A DNA stretch of 5,598 nucleotides. It comes from Planctomycetota bacterium. GTDB taxonomy: Bacteria; Planctomycetota; Phycisphaerae; UBA1845. The stretch is from contig JADFRO010000220.1 of assembly GCA_022561255.1 (NCBI GenBank), positions 1 through 5,598 on the forward strand, given 5' to 3'. Shown piece by piece: positions 1-5,598 of the stretch; within the stretch, counting starts at the first letter, position 1, and each line of letters starts with the position of its first letter. The position numbers and the translations under genes were made by a program. The notes beneath the pieces are model-generated. The model worked only from the letters and a program-made list of their open reading frames with translations, had not been told where the DNA came from and ran no database searches.

Positions 1-290
1 GAGCCGAATATCGTGGCGACTCGATAGGTTATGGCTCGTTTGAATCCGCGGACCTTGTCCAACGGACCGGTGGGCAAATCCGAGAGGTGCACGGCTTGGG
101 CGACAACCTTGCCGGTCACCGTGAAATACGTGAAGACAAGGACTTGGATGAAACAGCTTAGTAAAAGCGTGAATACCGCCAGTACGACGTGGCGGTCCAC
201 GCCGGATTCACCCGAAGAGAGCCCGAGCGTAGCGGCTCCAAGCAGGAGCAGGAGGTTCGCGGCAACGAGCGAGAGAAAGATCCGCGGCAT
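1..290 (-). CDS. Small membrane protein, uncharacterised, 3' end cut by window edge
   Basis: The reverse strand holds an open frame from an ATG at 290-288 to the left edge: 96 codons with no stop. The product begins MPRIFLSLVAAN and has two strongly hydrophobic stretches, residues 4-24 (with five Leu in a row at 13-17) and 35-56. These would be membrane helices joined by a short polar turn (SSGESGVDRH). A basic, amphipathic stretch follows (GKVVAQAVHLSDLP at 60-73, then KVRGFKRAITYR at 79-90), probably cytoplasmic. I do not recognise a named family. The frame is open upstream of the ATG, and a GTG at 320 is an alternative start. Neither has a strong Shine-Dalgarno; I chose the ATG because the hydrophobic segment starts right after it. 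It lies 68 bases downstream of the lipoprotein gene with no terminator visible between them, so it is probably cotranscribed. Function unknown. Confidence 0.7.
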   Translation of the reverse strand, partial: MPRIFLSLVAANLLLLLGAATLGLSSGESGVDRHVVLAVFTLLLSCFIQVLVFTYFTVTGKVVAQAVHLSDLPTGPLDKVRGFKRAITYRVATIFG

Positions 291-358
291 GGCGGTGACT
301 CGTCCGGCAGGGACGCCCACCCGAATTCGAGGGACCGTCCACAGCCGGATGACGTGAC

Positions 359-1195
359 TTACTGTCTTGCGGGTTGGGCTACCGGTGATTCCGTAAGCTC
401 GGCGATTCGCCGAGTCGCAAAGCGAACGTTGCTTTGGTCCGCGTCGGCTTCCTGTGTGATCACCTGCTGATACAACTCGAGGGCGCGATCGCGGTCGTGA
501 AGTCGATAATCATAAACGACGGCGGCGTTGAATCGAGCCGGGTGAGGTGTGTCGGGATTCCAGGCCCACGCTCGCTCGTACCACTTCACCGCAAGGGACT
601 CTTGGCCGGATAGGTACTCCTTGTGAATATCGCCCGAGAAAAACGCCGCGTCGTCGATCTTGTCGCTGCTTGGAAACCGTTCGATCAGCGTGCGAAAAGC
701 CTCGGCAGCGCGAAGCATAGCGCTTTTCCGGTAAAAGAAAGGCACTTTGTGGCCGCCTTTCTGCATCAAAGACATTGCCTCCTCGAAGAGAGCATCCGCT
801 TCGGGAATCGACTCAACGGCACGAAGGGCGTCGGAGGGTATCTCCGCATCTATGAGATACCGAAACTTACGGACCTTGGCACTGTCAGCCAGTTCGTACG
901 CCGCCCACGACCGTTTCTGGGCGTGGCCACTCGCAGCATAATAGCCCTCGAGCTCGGCGAGGTCACGCTCGTAGGCCGCTCGGTGGCTCAATACGGACTC
1001 GACCAAATCCACCTCTCGGCGCTGCACGACCGCGAGATCCGTGCCGCCGCGTATCGCGGGGCGCGCGGTCTTGGGAGGCAGCTTCAGAGCTTGCCGATCG
1101 GCTGGAATCCAATCCACGTTGCAGGCGGAAAGTAACGACACGGCCGACAACGTCACGACTGTCAGCGAGATCGATCGAATGGTTGTAGGCGACAT
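359..1195 (-). CDS. TPR-containing lipoprotein (BamD/outer-membrane-lipoprotein style)
   Basis: The 278-residue product starts with a lipoprotein signal: a Thr/Arg n-region, a hydrophobic core and lipobox LSAC with Cys25 as the lipidation site, followed by Asn. It should therefore be exported and membrane-anchored through Cys25. Residues 53-105 are charged and probably helical or coiled. Residues about 158-247 show TPR-like helix pairs: AAEAFRTLIERFP (163-175), then AAFFSGDIHKEYLSGQESLAVKWYERAW (183-210) and FNAAVVYDYRLHDRDRALELYQQVI (222-246). TPR lipoproteins of this size often serve as scaffolds in envelope assembly (BamD is an example), but the N-terminal half does not look like classical BamD, so I leave the function open. 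The start is supported by a strong AAGGAG five bases upstream. It follows ispD by 98 bases on the same strand and precedes a small membrane-protein gene. The C-terminal SPVAQPARQ is a short disordered tail. Confidence 0.85.
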   Translation of the reverse strand: MSPTTIRSISLTVVTLSAVSLLSACNVDWIPADRQALKLPPKTARPAIRGGTDLAVVQRREVDLVESVLSHRAAYERDLAELEGYYAASGHAQKRSWAAYELADSAKVRKFRYLIDAEIPSDALRAVESIPEADALFEEAMSLMQKGGHKVPFFYRKSAMLRAAEAFRTLIERFPSSDKIDDAAFFSGDIHKEYLSGQESLAVKWYERAWAWNPDTPHPARFNAAVVYDYRLHDRDRALELYQQVITQEADADQSNVRFATRRIAELTESPVAQPARQ

Positions 1196-1200
1196 GGCCT

Positions 1201-1206
1201 CTCCTT
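1201..1206 (-). promoter_or_regulatory. Ribosome binding site of the TPR lipoprotein
   Basis: AAGGAG on the minus strand lies five bases before the ATG at 1195. It is the strongest Shine-Dalgarno in the window and fixes the lipoprotein start. The rest of the 98-base gap to ispD shows no terminator-like hairpin followed by T's. Confidence 0.75.
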
Positions 1207-1293
1207 GGCTTGGGGCATGATGGGCTTCTTTACCTTGCTACTCTTTACACGCCTACCACCAGGTCCGTCAAGGAGATCGCCCGGGAATCACGG

Positions 1294-2031
1294 CTACCAT
1301 TGGGCTTCCTCGAAGGCGCCGAACTTGGCGACCGGCTTTTTCGGACGCGATTTCAGGATCGCATTGGCTAGCGTGATGTCGGCTTTGGTTGTGATTTTTA
1401 GATTCGTCAGGTCGGATATCACAATCGATACCGGATGGCCGAAGCGTTCGACGATCCGCGCATCGTCTGTGATTTCCTGGAGGTCCGCGTCGACGAGGCT
1501 GGCGTATGCCTCCATCAGGATCGCCTTGCGGAATACCTGCGGCGTCTGAGCCTCGTAGAGTCCGTCTCGCGGGACGGTTTCCTCGATAACTCTCGCGTCG
1601 CTTGCCCGCTTGATGGTTCCGGTCAACGGAACGGCGAGGATCGCCGCCCCTGTCTTTTGAGCCTCGGCGAAGACGGCGTCGATCGAATCGGTCCGTACAC
1701 AAGGCCTTGCAGCATCATGAACGGCTATGAAGTCGGCCTCCTCGGGAACAATTTTGAGGGCCGCCGCCACGGTATCACACCGCCGCTCCCCCCCCTCCAC
1801 GAGTTTGACGCCCATGAAGCCCAGATTGGCGGCGTAGGACGATTTCACCTGCTCCATATCTTCCGGAGCCACTGCGAGAATCGTCTGGCAGACATCGTCT
1901 CGTTGAAGAAACGGCTCCAGCGAGCGTAGGAAGATCGCCCGCCCGTCAAGCTTGGCGAACGTTTTTTTCTGCGGCCCACCGAAGCGCTCAGCCTTACCCG
2001 CAGCGGGTATAATCACGCAGAACTTCGACAT
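1294..2031 (-). CDS. ispD: 2-C-methyl-D-erythritol 4-phosphate cytidylyltransferase (IspD)
   Basis: IspD is the third enzyme of the non-mevalonate (MEP) isoprenoid pathway. It joins CTP and MEP to give CDP-methylerythritol and pyrophosphate in the cytoplasm. The 245-residue product has all the family marks. The glycine-rich nucleotide loop IIPAAGKAERFG (7-18) carries Arg16, and KKTF follows with Lys23; by eye these match the catalytic Arg20 and Lys27 of E. coli IspD. VEGGERR is at 78-84, HDAARP at 105-110 (metal/CTP-binding Asp106, and Arg109), VPRDGLYEAQTPQVF at 153-167, EITDDA at 186-191 (Thr188, MEP binding) and NLKITTKADI at 210-219 (Lys212, like E. coli Lys213). Length is close to the family norm, with a slightly basic C-terminal tail after residue 228. 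The ATG has AGGAG eight bases upstream. It follows the PIN/TRAM gene by 38 bases, the same pairing as yacL-ispD in Bacillus. No ispF is fused or adjacent. Looks functional. Confidence 0.97.
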   Translation of the reverse strand: MSKFCVIIPAAGKAERFGGPQKKTFAKLDGRAIFLRSLEPFLQRDDVCQTILAVAPEDMEQVKSSYAANLGFMGVKLVEGGERRCDTVAAALKIVPEEADFIAVHDAARPCVRTDSIDAVFAEAQKTGAAILAVPLTGTIKRASDARVIEETVPRDGLYEAQTPQVFRKAILMEAYASLVDADLQEITDDARIVERFGHPVSIVISDLTNLKITTKADITLANAILKSRPKKPVAKFGAFEEAQW

Positions 2032-2039
2032 CGCGGTGA

Positions 2040-2045
2040 CTCCTA
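2040..2045 (-). promoter_or_regulatory. Ribosome binding site of ispD
   Basis: TAGGAG on the minus strand ends eight bases before the ispD ATG at 2031. It lies inside the 38-base gap after the PIN/TRAM stop codon, consistent with separate re-initiation within one polycistronic message. Confidence 0.65.
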
Positions 2046-2069
2046 GGCGCTGGACGCCGGACGGTACGC

Positions 2070-3206
2070 TCAGGATTTTTGGCGGCGTCGTTCTGACGCG
2101 GGGCCGCCGTCGAGCCGTCCGAAGATCATGCGCCCGGCGGAAGTCTGCAGGACGCTGGTAACGGTAAGCTCGACCGTCTCACCGACGCGATCGCGGCCGC
2201 CCTCTGCCACCACCATCGTACCGTCTTCGAGATAACCCACGCCCTGCCCAGCCTCTTCGCCCGCCTTGATGACTTTCACCACGAGCGGTTCGCCCGGAAG
2301 CACGACCGGCTTCAGCGCGTTGGCGAGGTCGTTGATGTTGATTACAGAGACGCCCCGAAGCTGGGCAATTTTATTGAGGTTGTAGTCGTTCGTGACGACT
2401 TTACCGTTTAGCTGCAGGGCCAGATCAACGAGCATCTCATCGACGCCGGCGTTTCCCGCACTACGCTCGGGGACGGCCTCAAGCAGCCGTATGTCGACAT
2501 TCTCGTTGCTCTGCAACTTGTTGAGCATGTCCAGACCGCGACGCCCTCGGACGCGTTTCAGCTTGTCGCTACTGTCGGCGATCGTCTGCAGTTCCAGCAA
2601 AACGAACCGGGGAATAACGAGTTCCGACTCGATGATCTTCGTGTTGGCGATGTCGTCGATTCGCCCGTCAATGATCACAGAGGTGTCCAAGACGAGTGGC
2701 CGGGCGCCTTTGGTTTCCTTAGAAAACTCGACGTAAGGAATGATAAAGCGTACATCGTCCTTCGTTTGGAGAACAAAGCTGACCGCAAGGTAACAACAGA
2801 TCACGCCGATCGCGAGCTTGAGGGCGCTGAGCAGCGACTTCTGCGACTCCGAGAGGGCGCCGGGCACGTTGGTGGCGGCTACGAGGTCGATGATGAGCGA
2901 TAGACCGTACGCGATCACCATTCCCACGATCAACCCGAAGAACAAGCCGGAGATGACTGTAAGCGATTTTCGAGGGACGAAGATGTCCAGCGCGATGACG
3001 ACGAACGACGCCCCGATGAACCCGATCAGGATGAGGTCGCCCTGCCCCGCCAATCCTCCGGAAACGTTTCCCGGATCGGAGGCTAAGCTCCACCCCACGG
3101 CGCTGAGTCCCAGGACAAACGTCACACGCAAGACAACCATAAACAGCACGGAACTGCTGCCGGATTTGTCGGGTGGGCGTATGAGTGGTTGCATAGGGTT
3201 TGGCAT
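2070..3206 (-). CDS. Membrane-anchored PIN/TRAM domain protein (YacL family, putative RNase)
   Basis: The 378-residue product has three parts. Residues about 20-147 form four hydrophobic segments (about 20-42, 57-75, 82-108, 125-147), an N-terminal membrane anchor. Residues about 168-296 are a PIN nuclease-fold domain with the acidic metal-binding set intact: Asp174 in LVLDTSVIIDGR, Glu205 in FVLLELQ, Asp256 in GVDEML and Asp274 in VVTNDYNLNKIA. Residues about 300-364 are a TRAM domain (GEPLVVKVIKAGEEAGQGVGYL, an OB-like RNA-binding barrel), followed by a basic tail. This order is that of Bacillus YacL and related planctomycete and cyanobacterial proteins. PIN domains are usually Mg-dependent RNases, but the substrate of this subfamily is not firmly established. 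The ATG at 3206 has only a weak GAG-type ribosome site. Met5 (3194) is an alternative start and would not alter the domains. It is the first gene after the promoter at 3292-3320 and is followed 38 bases later by ispD. Confidence 0.92.
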   Translation of the reverse strand: MPNPMQPLIRPPDKSGSSSVLFMVVLRVTFVLGLSAVGWSLASDPGNVSGGLAGQGDLILIGFIGASFVVIALDIFVPRKSLTVISGLFFGLIVGMVIAYGLSLIIDLVAATNVPGALSESQKSLLSALKLAIGVICCYLAVSFVLQTKDDVRFIIPYVEFSKETKGARPLVLDTSVIIDGRIDDIANTKIIESELVIPRFVLLELQTIADSSDKLKRVRGRRGLDMLNKLQSNENVDIRLLEAVPERSAGNAGVDEMLVDLALQLNGKVVTNDYNLNKIAQLRGVSVININDLANALKPVVLPGEPLVVKVIKAGEEAGQGVGYLEDGTMVVAEGGRDRVGETVELTVTSVLQTSAGRMIFGRLDGGPASERRRQKS

Positions 3207-3280
3207 CGCTACTCAGCCGGGCCAAGCCTGCGGAGGTGACTTCGACGAAGCGTCTTCCTCCCGGATGCACGTGGTCCCAG

Positions 3281-3293
3281 CTTCCTAGGGAAG
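3281..3293. repeat. Perfect 5-3-5 inverted repeat at the predicted transcription start
   Basis: CTTCC-CTA-GGAAG on the minus strand is a perfect inverted repeat. It overlaps the end of the predicted -10 box and covers the expected start site. Its position is that of a small operator, but five-base arms are short and could be chance. No matching regulator is encoded in the window. Confidence 0.3.
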
Positions 3294-3320
3294 TATAGCC
3301 TGCCCCGTTCGCTACGGCAA
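3292..3320 (-). promoter_or_regulatory. Sigma-70-like promoter for the PIN/TRAM-ispD-lipoprotein unit
   Basis: On the minus strand, TTGCCG (3320-3315) and TATACT (3297-3292) are separated by exactly 17 bases. They match the sigma-70 consensus at 4/6 and 5/6. Transcription would begin near 3285, giving a leader of about 80 bases before the PIN/TRAM ATG at 3206. It sits in the only sizeable intergenic gap of the window and points toward the downstream genes. This is a match by eye. High-GC DNA makes a TATACT box less likely by chance, but there is no experimental support. Confidence 0.5.
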
Positions 3321-3388
3321 CGGTGTGTCACAATAGGGGTTCGTAAGGACGCCAGCTCTCCAACCGTCGCCGCTTCGATCTGTCGACG

Positions 3389-4924
3389 TCAGTGCTGAAG
3401 CGATTTGGCCGCGGTCGTGGCCGCATCTCGCAGGAGGGAAAGGACCATGTCGCTCGCATCGGCGGGACCGACGGCGTCCGCGAGGAGCGTCGAAGCAGCG
3501 GCAGCCTCTCCGATGGAGTAGTGAAGATACGCCAGCACGAGCAGGGCTTCACGATCATCGGGATGATCGGTGGTGTAATGCGCGAGCTGGCTAAGCTGCC
3601 CCTCGAAGACGAGCGGATCGGCGTAAAGCGTGCGAACGTCGACCGGATACTCGATCAGATCGGGCGTGGTCATGACGGCGCGACGAATGGCCGTCGCGGC
3701 TAGCTCGTAATCACCGATGGCAAAGTTCGCCCAAGCGTAGAGGATCTTCGCGTAGCCGTCGCGCTCGTCCACCAGCATGGCCCGCACGTAAAGACGGCGA
3801 GCATCGTCGTAACGCCCCATGGTAAAAGCTGCGTTGCCCTCGCCCAGAACGGGGCCCCAATCCGGCGCTGGTTCACCCACGACAACGTCTGCGCCGCCGG
3901 TCGTATAGGCTGCCGCCACGGAGACCGCTCCCGATGAAGCATTCATAGCCGAAGCGGGCACGGTTGTGTCGTACTCCACGACACCCGATGACGTCGTCGC
4001 CGGCGCAGCATCCACACGAGCAACGGGCGCCGGGGCCGCGTAGTACGAATCGTCTCGATAAATCTCTGCCACGTACGGCACGTCGTAGTACACCGACGAG
4101 TACGTATATCCGTATCGTGGAGCACAATAGTAGTAGGGCTGGTAGATCGGAGTGTAATCACTATAGTAGCCGCCCAAACCGTACGACCGAACGTAGGGTC
4201 CGTAGTACGAGCCGTATCGATGGTGATCGTAAAGCGTGTGGCTGTACGCGCCGTGGTGATACGTTCCGTAGTGAACGAGCGGGTAGTGCGAACTGCCGTG
4301 GTGATCGTCGTGACGGTTGAAGGAGAACCGGCTGTTGCCCAGTCGAACGGAACCGGACAGGTGACCGTCGTCACGAGTAATGGAAAGCGCGACGCCCGAT
4401 CGCGATAAGCGCCGAGGCAGGGATACCCCTCCGAAGCTTGTGCGACCGGTCACTGCCGCCCGCCTGGCGATCCCACCGCTGGTCGTTGTGGTGTTGTACG
4501 GACGTGCCTTACGCGGCTGAAGACCACTGCCGGATCGAGTGATGCGTGCGCGCGGGGTGGCCGTCGCAGTGGAGCGTCGTGGGACGCTTCGGGCGGCAGG
4601 CGTGCGAACCCGCGTTGGCGGAGCGACCGTCGGGCGCCTCGCCGAGCTCTTCCGCGTAACGCGCCGCTGTGGCGAAGCAGAACGCGACGCGCCTCGGCGC
4701 GAGGCGTTTGAGGGTGCGGAGCGCGATGCCCGCGAGGGCGAAGCCTTGCTGCGACGAGTATGCCCTGAGCTGCGGTGCGTCGAGCGGGCAGGCGAGCTTT
4801 TGCGCGGCGAACTCTGGCGGGACTTCCCGGCGGAACTCCTATGCCGTGACGACGAGCGATGCTTTTGTGCAGCAAAGGCGTTCGGCGTCGAGGCCACCGC
4901 AGCGAACAACACCGCGAGTCGCCC
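3389..4924 (-). other. 3' part: exported protein with basic Ser/Arg region, Tyr/His-rich region and TPRs, lacking its own start
   Basis: This part begins inside a signal peptide: RLAVLFAAVASTPNAFA-AQ (203-221), with likely cleavage after Ala219 or Ala220, but its Met and n-region are absent. Residues 222-340 contain 34 Arg/Lys and about 29 Ser with no Asp or Glu, a strongly basic disordered stretch. Residues 367-405 look beta-rich (GVALSITRDDGHLSGSVRLG). Residues 405-496 hold 26 Tyr and 10 His in repeats such as HYGTYHHGAY and YYGPYVRSYGLGGYY. Residues about 558-625 and 659-692 form TPR-like helix pairs (GNAAFTMGRYDDARRLYVRAM; WANFAIGDYELAATAIRRAV; LAYLHYSIGEAAAASTLLADAV). Planctomycetes encode many exported proteins of this build, with no assigned function. 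Basic and aromatic segments could bind polyanions or surfaces; that is a guess. No terminator is visible after the stop. Confidence 0.65.
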
Positions 4925-5598
4925 ACTTTCAATCTCGCTCGCGCTGTAATCGGGATTTTCTGACAGAACACCGTATTCAATGTTGCCACGCGGCCTACTG
5001 CTCTGGAGTAGATAGTTATGGAAATCCGCATCCAGTTGCACCGTAGTGAGATCAAATGCCTGATCATAGGCGAATCGTGAATTTCGTCCATCGAGCAACA
5101 AACCCAGGTAATTTTGCAACGCCAGTCGATGATCGCTAAACCCCTCTTCCTCGTAGCCGTGCAAAAAATAATGCAACAGGGTTTCAGACTTTAAATTGGC
5201 AATTCGTACCAGACGGGGCGATGCCAGGGCATCATCTCGATACAGAAGTCGATCCATTGACAAGGTCTCACTGAGAGCTAACGTTAAATCATTATCCTCC
5301 CGAGAGAAGCGCTCGAATTGCGCGCGGCCACGATTGATTTGCACCCGTGCCAGATAGCCCGATAGCCCTTCTTCGTACCAGCGAGGCAATCGCAGGTCAG
5401 AAAAATTACGAACCAGGAAGTGTACATAGTGATGGGTTGCAATCGAGAATGATTCCTCATCATTGGCAACCAAGGCCATGAAATTAGCTCGCGGTGTGGG
5501 ATGGAAAAAAGCGGTCGCGTCGCCCACGGTAAAGTGTTGCAGACTCTCTGAATCATCAAACAGATAGACATAGTTTGGAACGCGCGCCGGTGGAAACG
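3389..5598 (-). CDS. Composite open frame: peptidase-MA-like domain joined in frame to exported Ser/Arg-, Tyr/His-rich TPR protein; 5' end outside window
   Basis: One frame runs without a stop from the right edge to TGA at 3391-3389, about 735 visible codons. A GTG at 5527 is the first in-frame start, but the 23 codons before it (PPARVPNYVYLFDDSESLQHF) read like ordinary domain sequence, so translation probably begins outside the window. Residue numbers here and in the part entries count from that GTG. Residues 1 to about 200 are a degenerate zinc-peptidase-like domain. About 203-220 look like the core and cleavage region of a secretion signal, which makes no sense in mid-protein. Residues 222-340 are Ser/Arg-rich, 405-496 Tyr/His-rich and 558-692 TPR-like. 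GC content falls from about 66% to about 48% (four 60-base lines hand-counted on each side) across the switch. I consider the reading frame real on both sides but the single protein doubtful: probably two genes from two organisms joined by assembly. A true fusion is the alternative. Confidence 0.75.
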   Translation of the reverse strand, partial: FPPARVPNYVYLFDDSESLQHFTVGDATAFFHPTPRANFMALVANDEESFSIATHHYVHFLVRNFSDLRLPRWYEEGLSGYLARVQINRGRAQFERFSREDNDLTLALSETLSMDRLLYRDDALASPRLVRIANLKSETLLHYFLHGYEEEGFSDHRLALQNYLGLLLDGRNSRFAYDQAFDLTTVQLDADFHNYLLQSSRPRGNIEYGVLSENPDYSASEIESGRLAVLFAAVASTPNAFAAQKHRSSSRHRSSAGKSRQSSPRKSSPARSTHRSSGHTRRSKASPSRASRSAPSNASRRGASRSASPQRRVTRKSSARRPTVAPPTRVRTPAARSVPRRSTATATPRARITRSGSGLQPRKARPYNTTTTSGGIARRAAVTGRTSFGGVSLPRRLSRSGVALSITRDDGHLSGSVRLGNSRFSFNRHDDHHGSSHYPLVHYGTYHHGAYSHTLYDHHRYGSYYGPYVRSYGLGGYYSDYTPIYQPYYYCAPRYGYTYSSVYYDVPYVAEIYRDDSYYAAPAPVARVDAAPATTSSGVVEYDTTVPASAMNASSGAVSVAAAYTTGGADVVVGEPAPDWGPVLGEGNAAFTMGRYDDARRLYVRAMLVDERDGYAKILYAWANFAIGDYELAATAIRRAVMTTPDLIEYPVDVRTLYADPLVFEGQLSQLAHYTTDHPDDREALLVLAYLHYSIGEAAAASTLLADAVGPADASDMVLSLLRDAATTAAKSLQH
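4905..4945. other. Probable chimeric junction
   Basis: Base composition, codon style and protein type change together here. Before it (right side) the frame encodes SENPDYSASEIES, the soluble tail of the peptidase-like domain. After it comes GRLAVLFAAVASTPNAFA, a signal-peptide core. The exact base cannot be fixed by eye. No insertion-sequence end, direct repeat or attachment-like site was seen at the point of change. Confidence 0.6.
4925..5598 (-). other. 5' part: degenerate gluzincin-like (DUF1570/peptidase-MA-like) domain, foreign base composition
   Basis: This part reads like the C-terminal half of a known bacterial family of secreted or periplasmic peptidase-MA-like proteins, often followed by TPRs: a VPNYVYLFDD strand, ANFMALV, then a helix with the metal motif position THHYVHFLVRN (31-41), PRWYEEGLSGYLA (48-60), a helical region LKSETLLHYFLHGYEEEGF (112-130) and a closing LDADFHNYLLQ (165-175). 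The usual HEYVH is HHYVH here, so the catalytic Glu is replaced by His33; the downstream WYEEG acidic pair (Glu52/Glu53), which would supply the third ligand, is present. GC is near 48%, with many AT-ending codons. The style recalls gammaproteobacterial sequences, but that is an impression, not a search result. The N-terminus is outside the window. Confidence 0.6.

Larger units (their letters stand above)
3207..3388. other. Intergenic region, 182 bases
   Basis: This is the gap between the stop of the long chimeric frame (3389) and the PIN/TRAM start (3206). It contains the promoter and the inverted repeat listed separately. A second short palindromic stretch (CTTCG-T-CGAAG) lies in the leader near 3240-3250. 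No convincing rho-independent terminator for the upstream gene is visible: a bulged CCGTT/AACGG hairpin near 3307-3325 has no T-tract and overlaps the -35 box. No RNA gene or small coding frame with a ribosome site was recognised. Confidence 0.6.

Noticed and set aside
31..470. Plus-strand frames at the left edge (108 and 93 codons)
   Set aside because: They lie opposite the membrane-protein and lipoprotein genes, have compositions typical of shadow frames and no recognisable features.
1788..1795. Run of eight C (G8 in the coding sense) inside ispD, a possible slippage or phase-variation site
   Set aside because: It encodes Gly-Gly of the conserved VEGGERR motif, the frame is intact on both sides and ispD is an essential gene, so a phase switch is unlikely; an ordinary coding coincidence.
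2719..3270. 183-codon minus-strand frame overlapping the PIN/TRAM N-terminus
   Set aside because: Out-of-frame shadow of the membrane-anchor region; Arg/His-rich with no domain, while the overlapping frame has clear PIN and TRAM motifs.
3307..3325. Hairpin CCGTT...AACGG as a rho-independent terminator after the long frame
   Set aside because: The stem is short and bulged, no T-tract follows, and it overlaps the predicted -35 box; not convincing as a terminator.
4040..4315. Repeated GTAGTACG-like words as a DNA repeat array or CRISPR
   Set aside because: No constant unit or spacer length; the words arise from runs of Tyr codons (TAC/TAT) in the coding strand.
4450..5091. 213-codon minus-strand frame and overlapping plus-strand frames (4539-4949, 4669-5046) across the junction
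   Set aside because: Low-complexity Arg/Ala-rich translations lying opposite or shifted against the Ser/Arg coding region; GC-rich DNA has few stops. No ribosome site or recognisable domain.

Overview
The window reads almost entirely on the minus strand and looks like a metagenomic contig end from a high-GC bacterium, most likely a Planctomycetota (Phycisphaerae-like) lineage. That placement is inferred from the style of the proteins (a YacL-type PIN/TRAM protein paired with IspD, and an exported Ser/Arg- and Tyr/His-rich TPR protein). It is not proven.

Layout in transcription order (right to left). Positions 5598-3389 hold one long open frame that enters from outside the window. Its first ~225 visible codons encode a degenerate gluzincin-like (DUF1570/peptidase-MA-like) domain in roughly 48% GC DNA. 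Around 4905-4945 it switches in frame, in the middle of what looks like a signal peptide, to a ~500-residue exported protein of ~60-70% GC with a basic Ser/Arg region, a Tyr/His-rich region and C-terminal TPRs. I read this as a chimera, most probably an assembly join between two organisms, less probably a real fusion. Positions 3388-3207 are intergenic and carry a good sigma-70-like promoter (TTGCCG-17-TATACT) with a small inverted repeat at the expected start site. After it come a membrane-anchored PIN/TRAM RNase-like protein (3206-2070), ispD of the MEP isoprenoid pathway (2031-1294), a TPR lipoprotein (1195-359) and the beginning of a small two-helix membrane protein (290 to the left edge). 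The last is open to the window edge and easily missed.

The four genes from 3206 leftwards are co-directional with gaps of 38, 98 and 68 bases and no visible terminator, so they are probably one transcription unit driven by the 3292-3320 promoter. The yacL-ispD pairing is also known in Bacillus and relatives. No RNA genes, CRISPR, transposase or tRNA were seen. The most important message for a reader is that the 3389-5598 protein should not be trusted as one natural protein until the junction has been checked.
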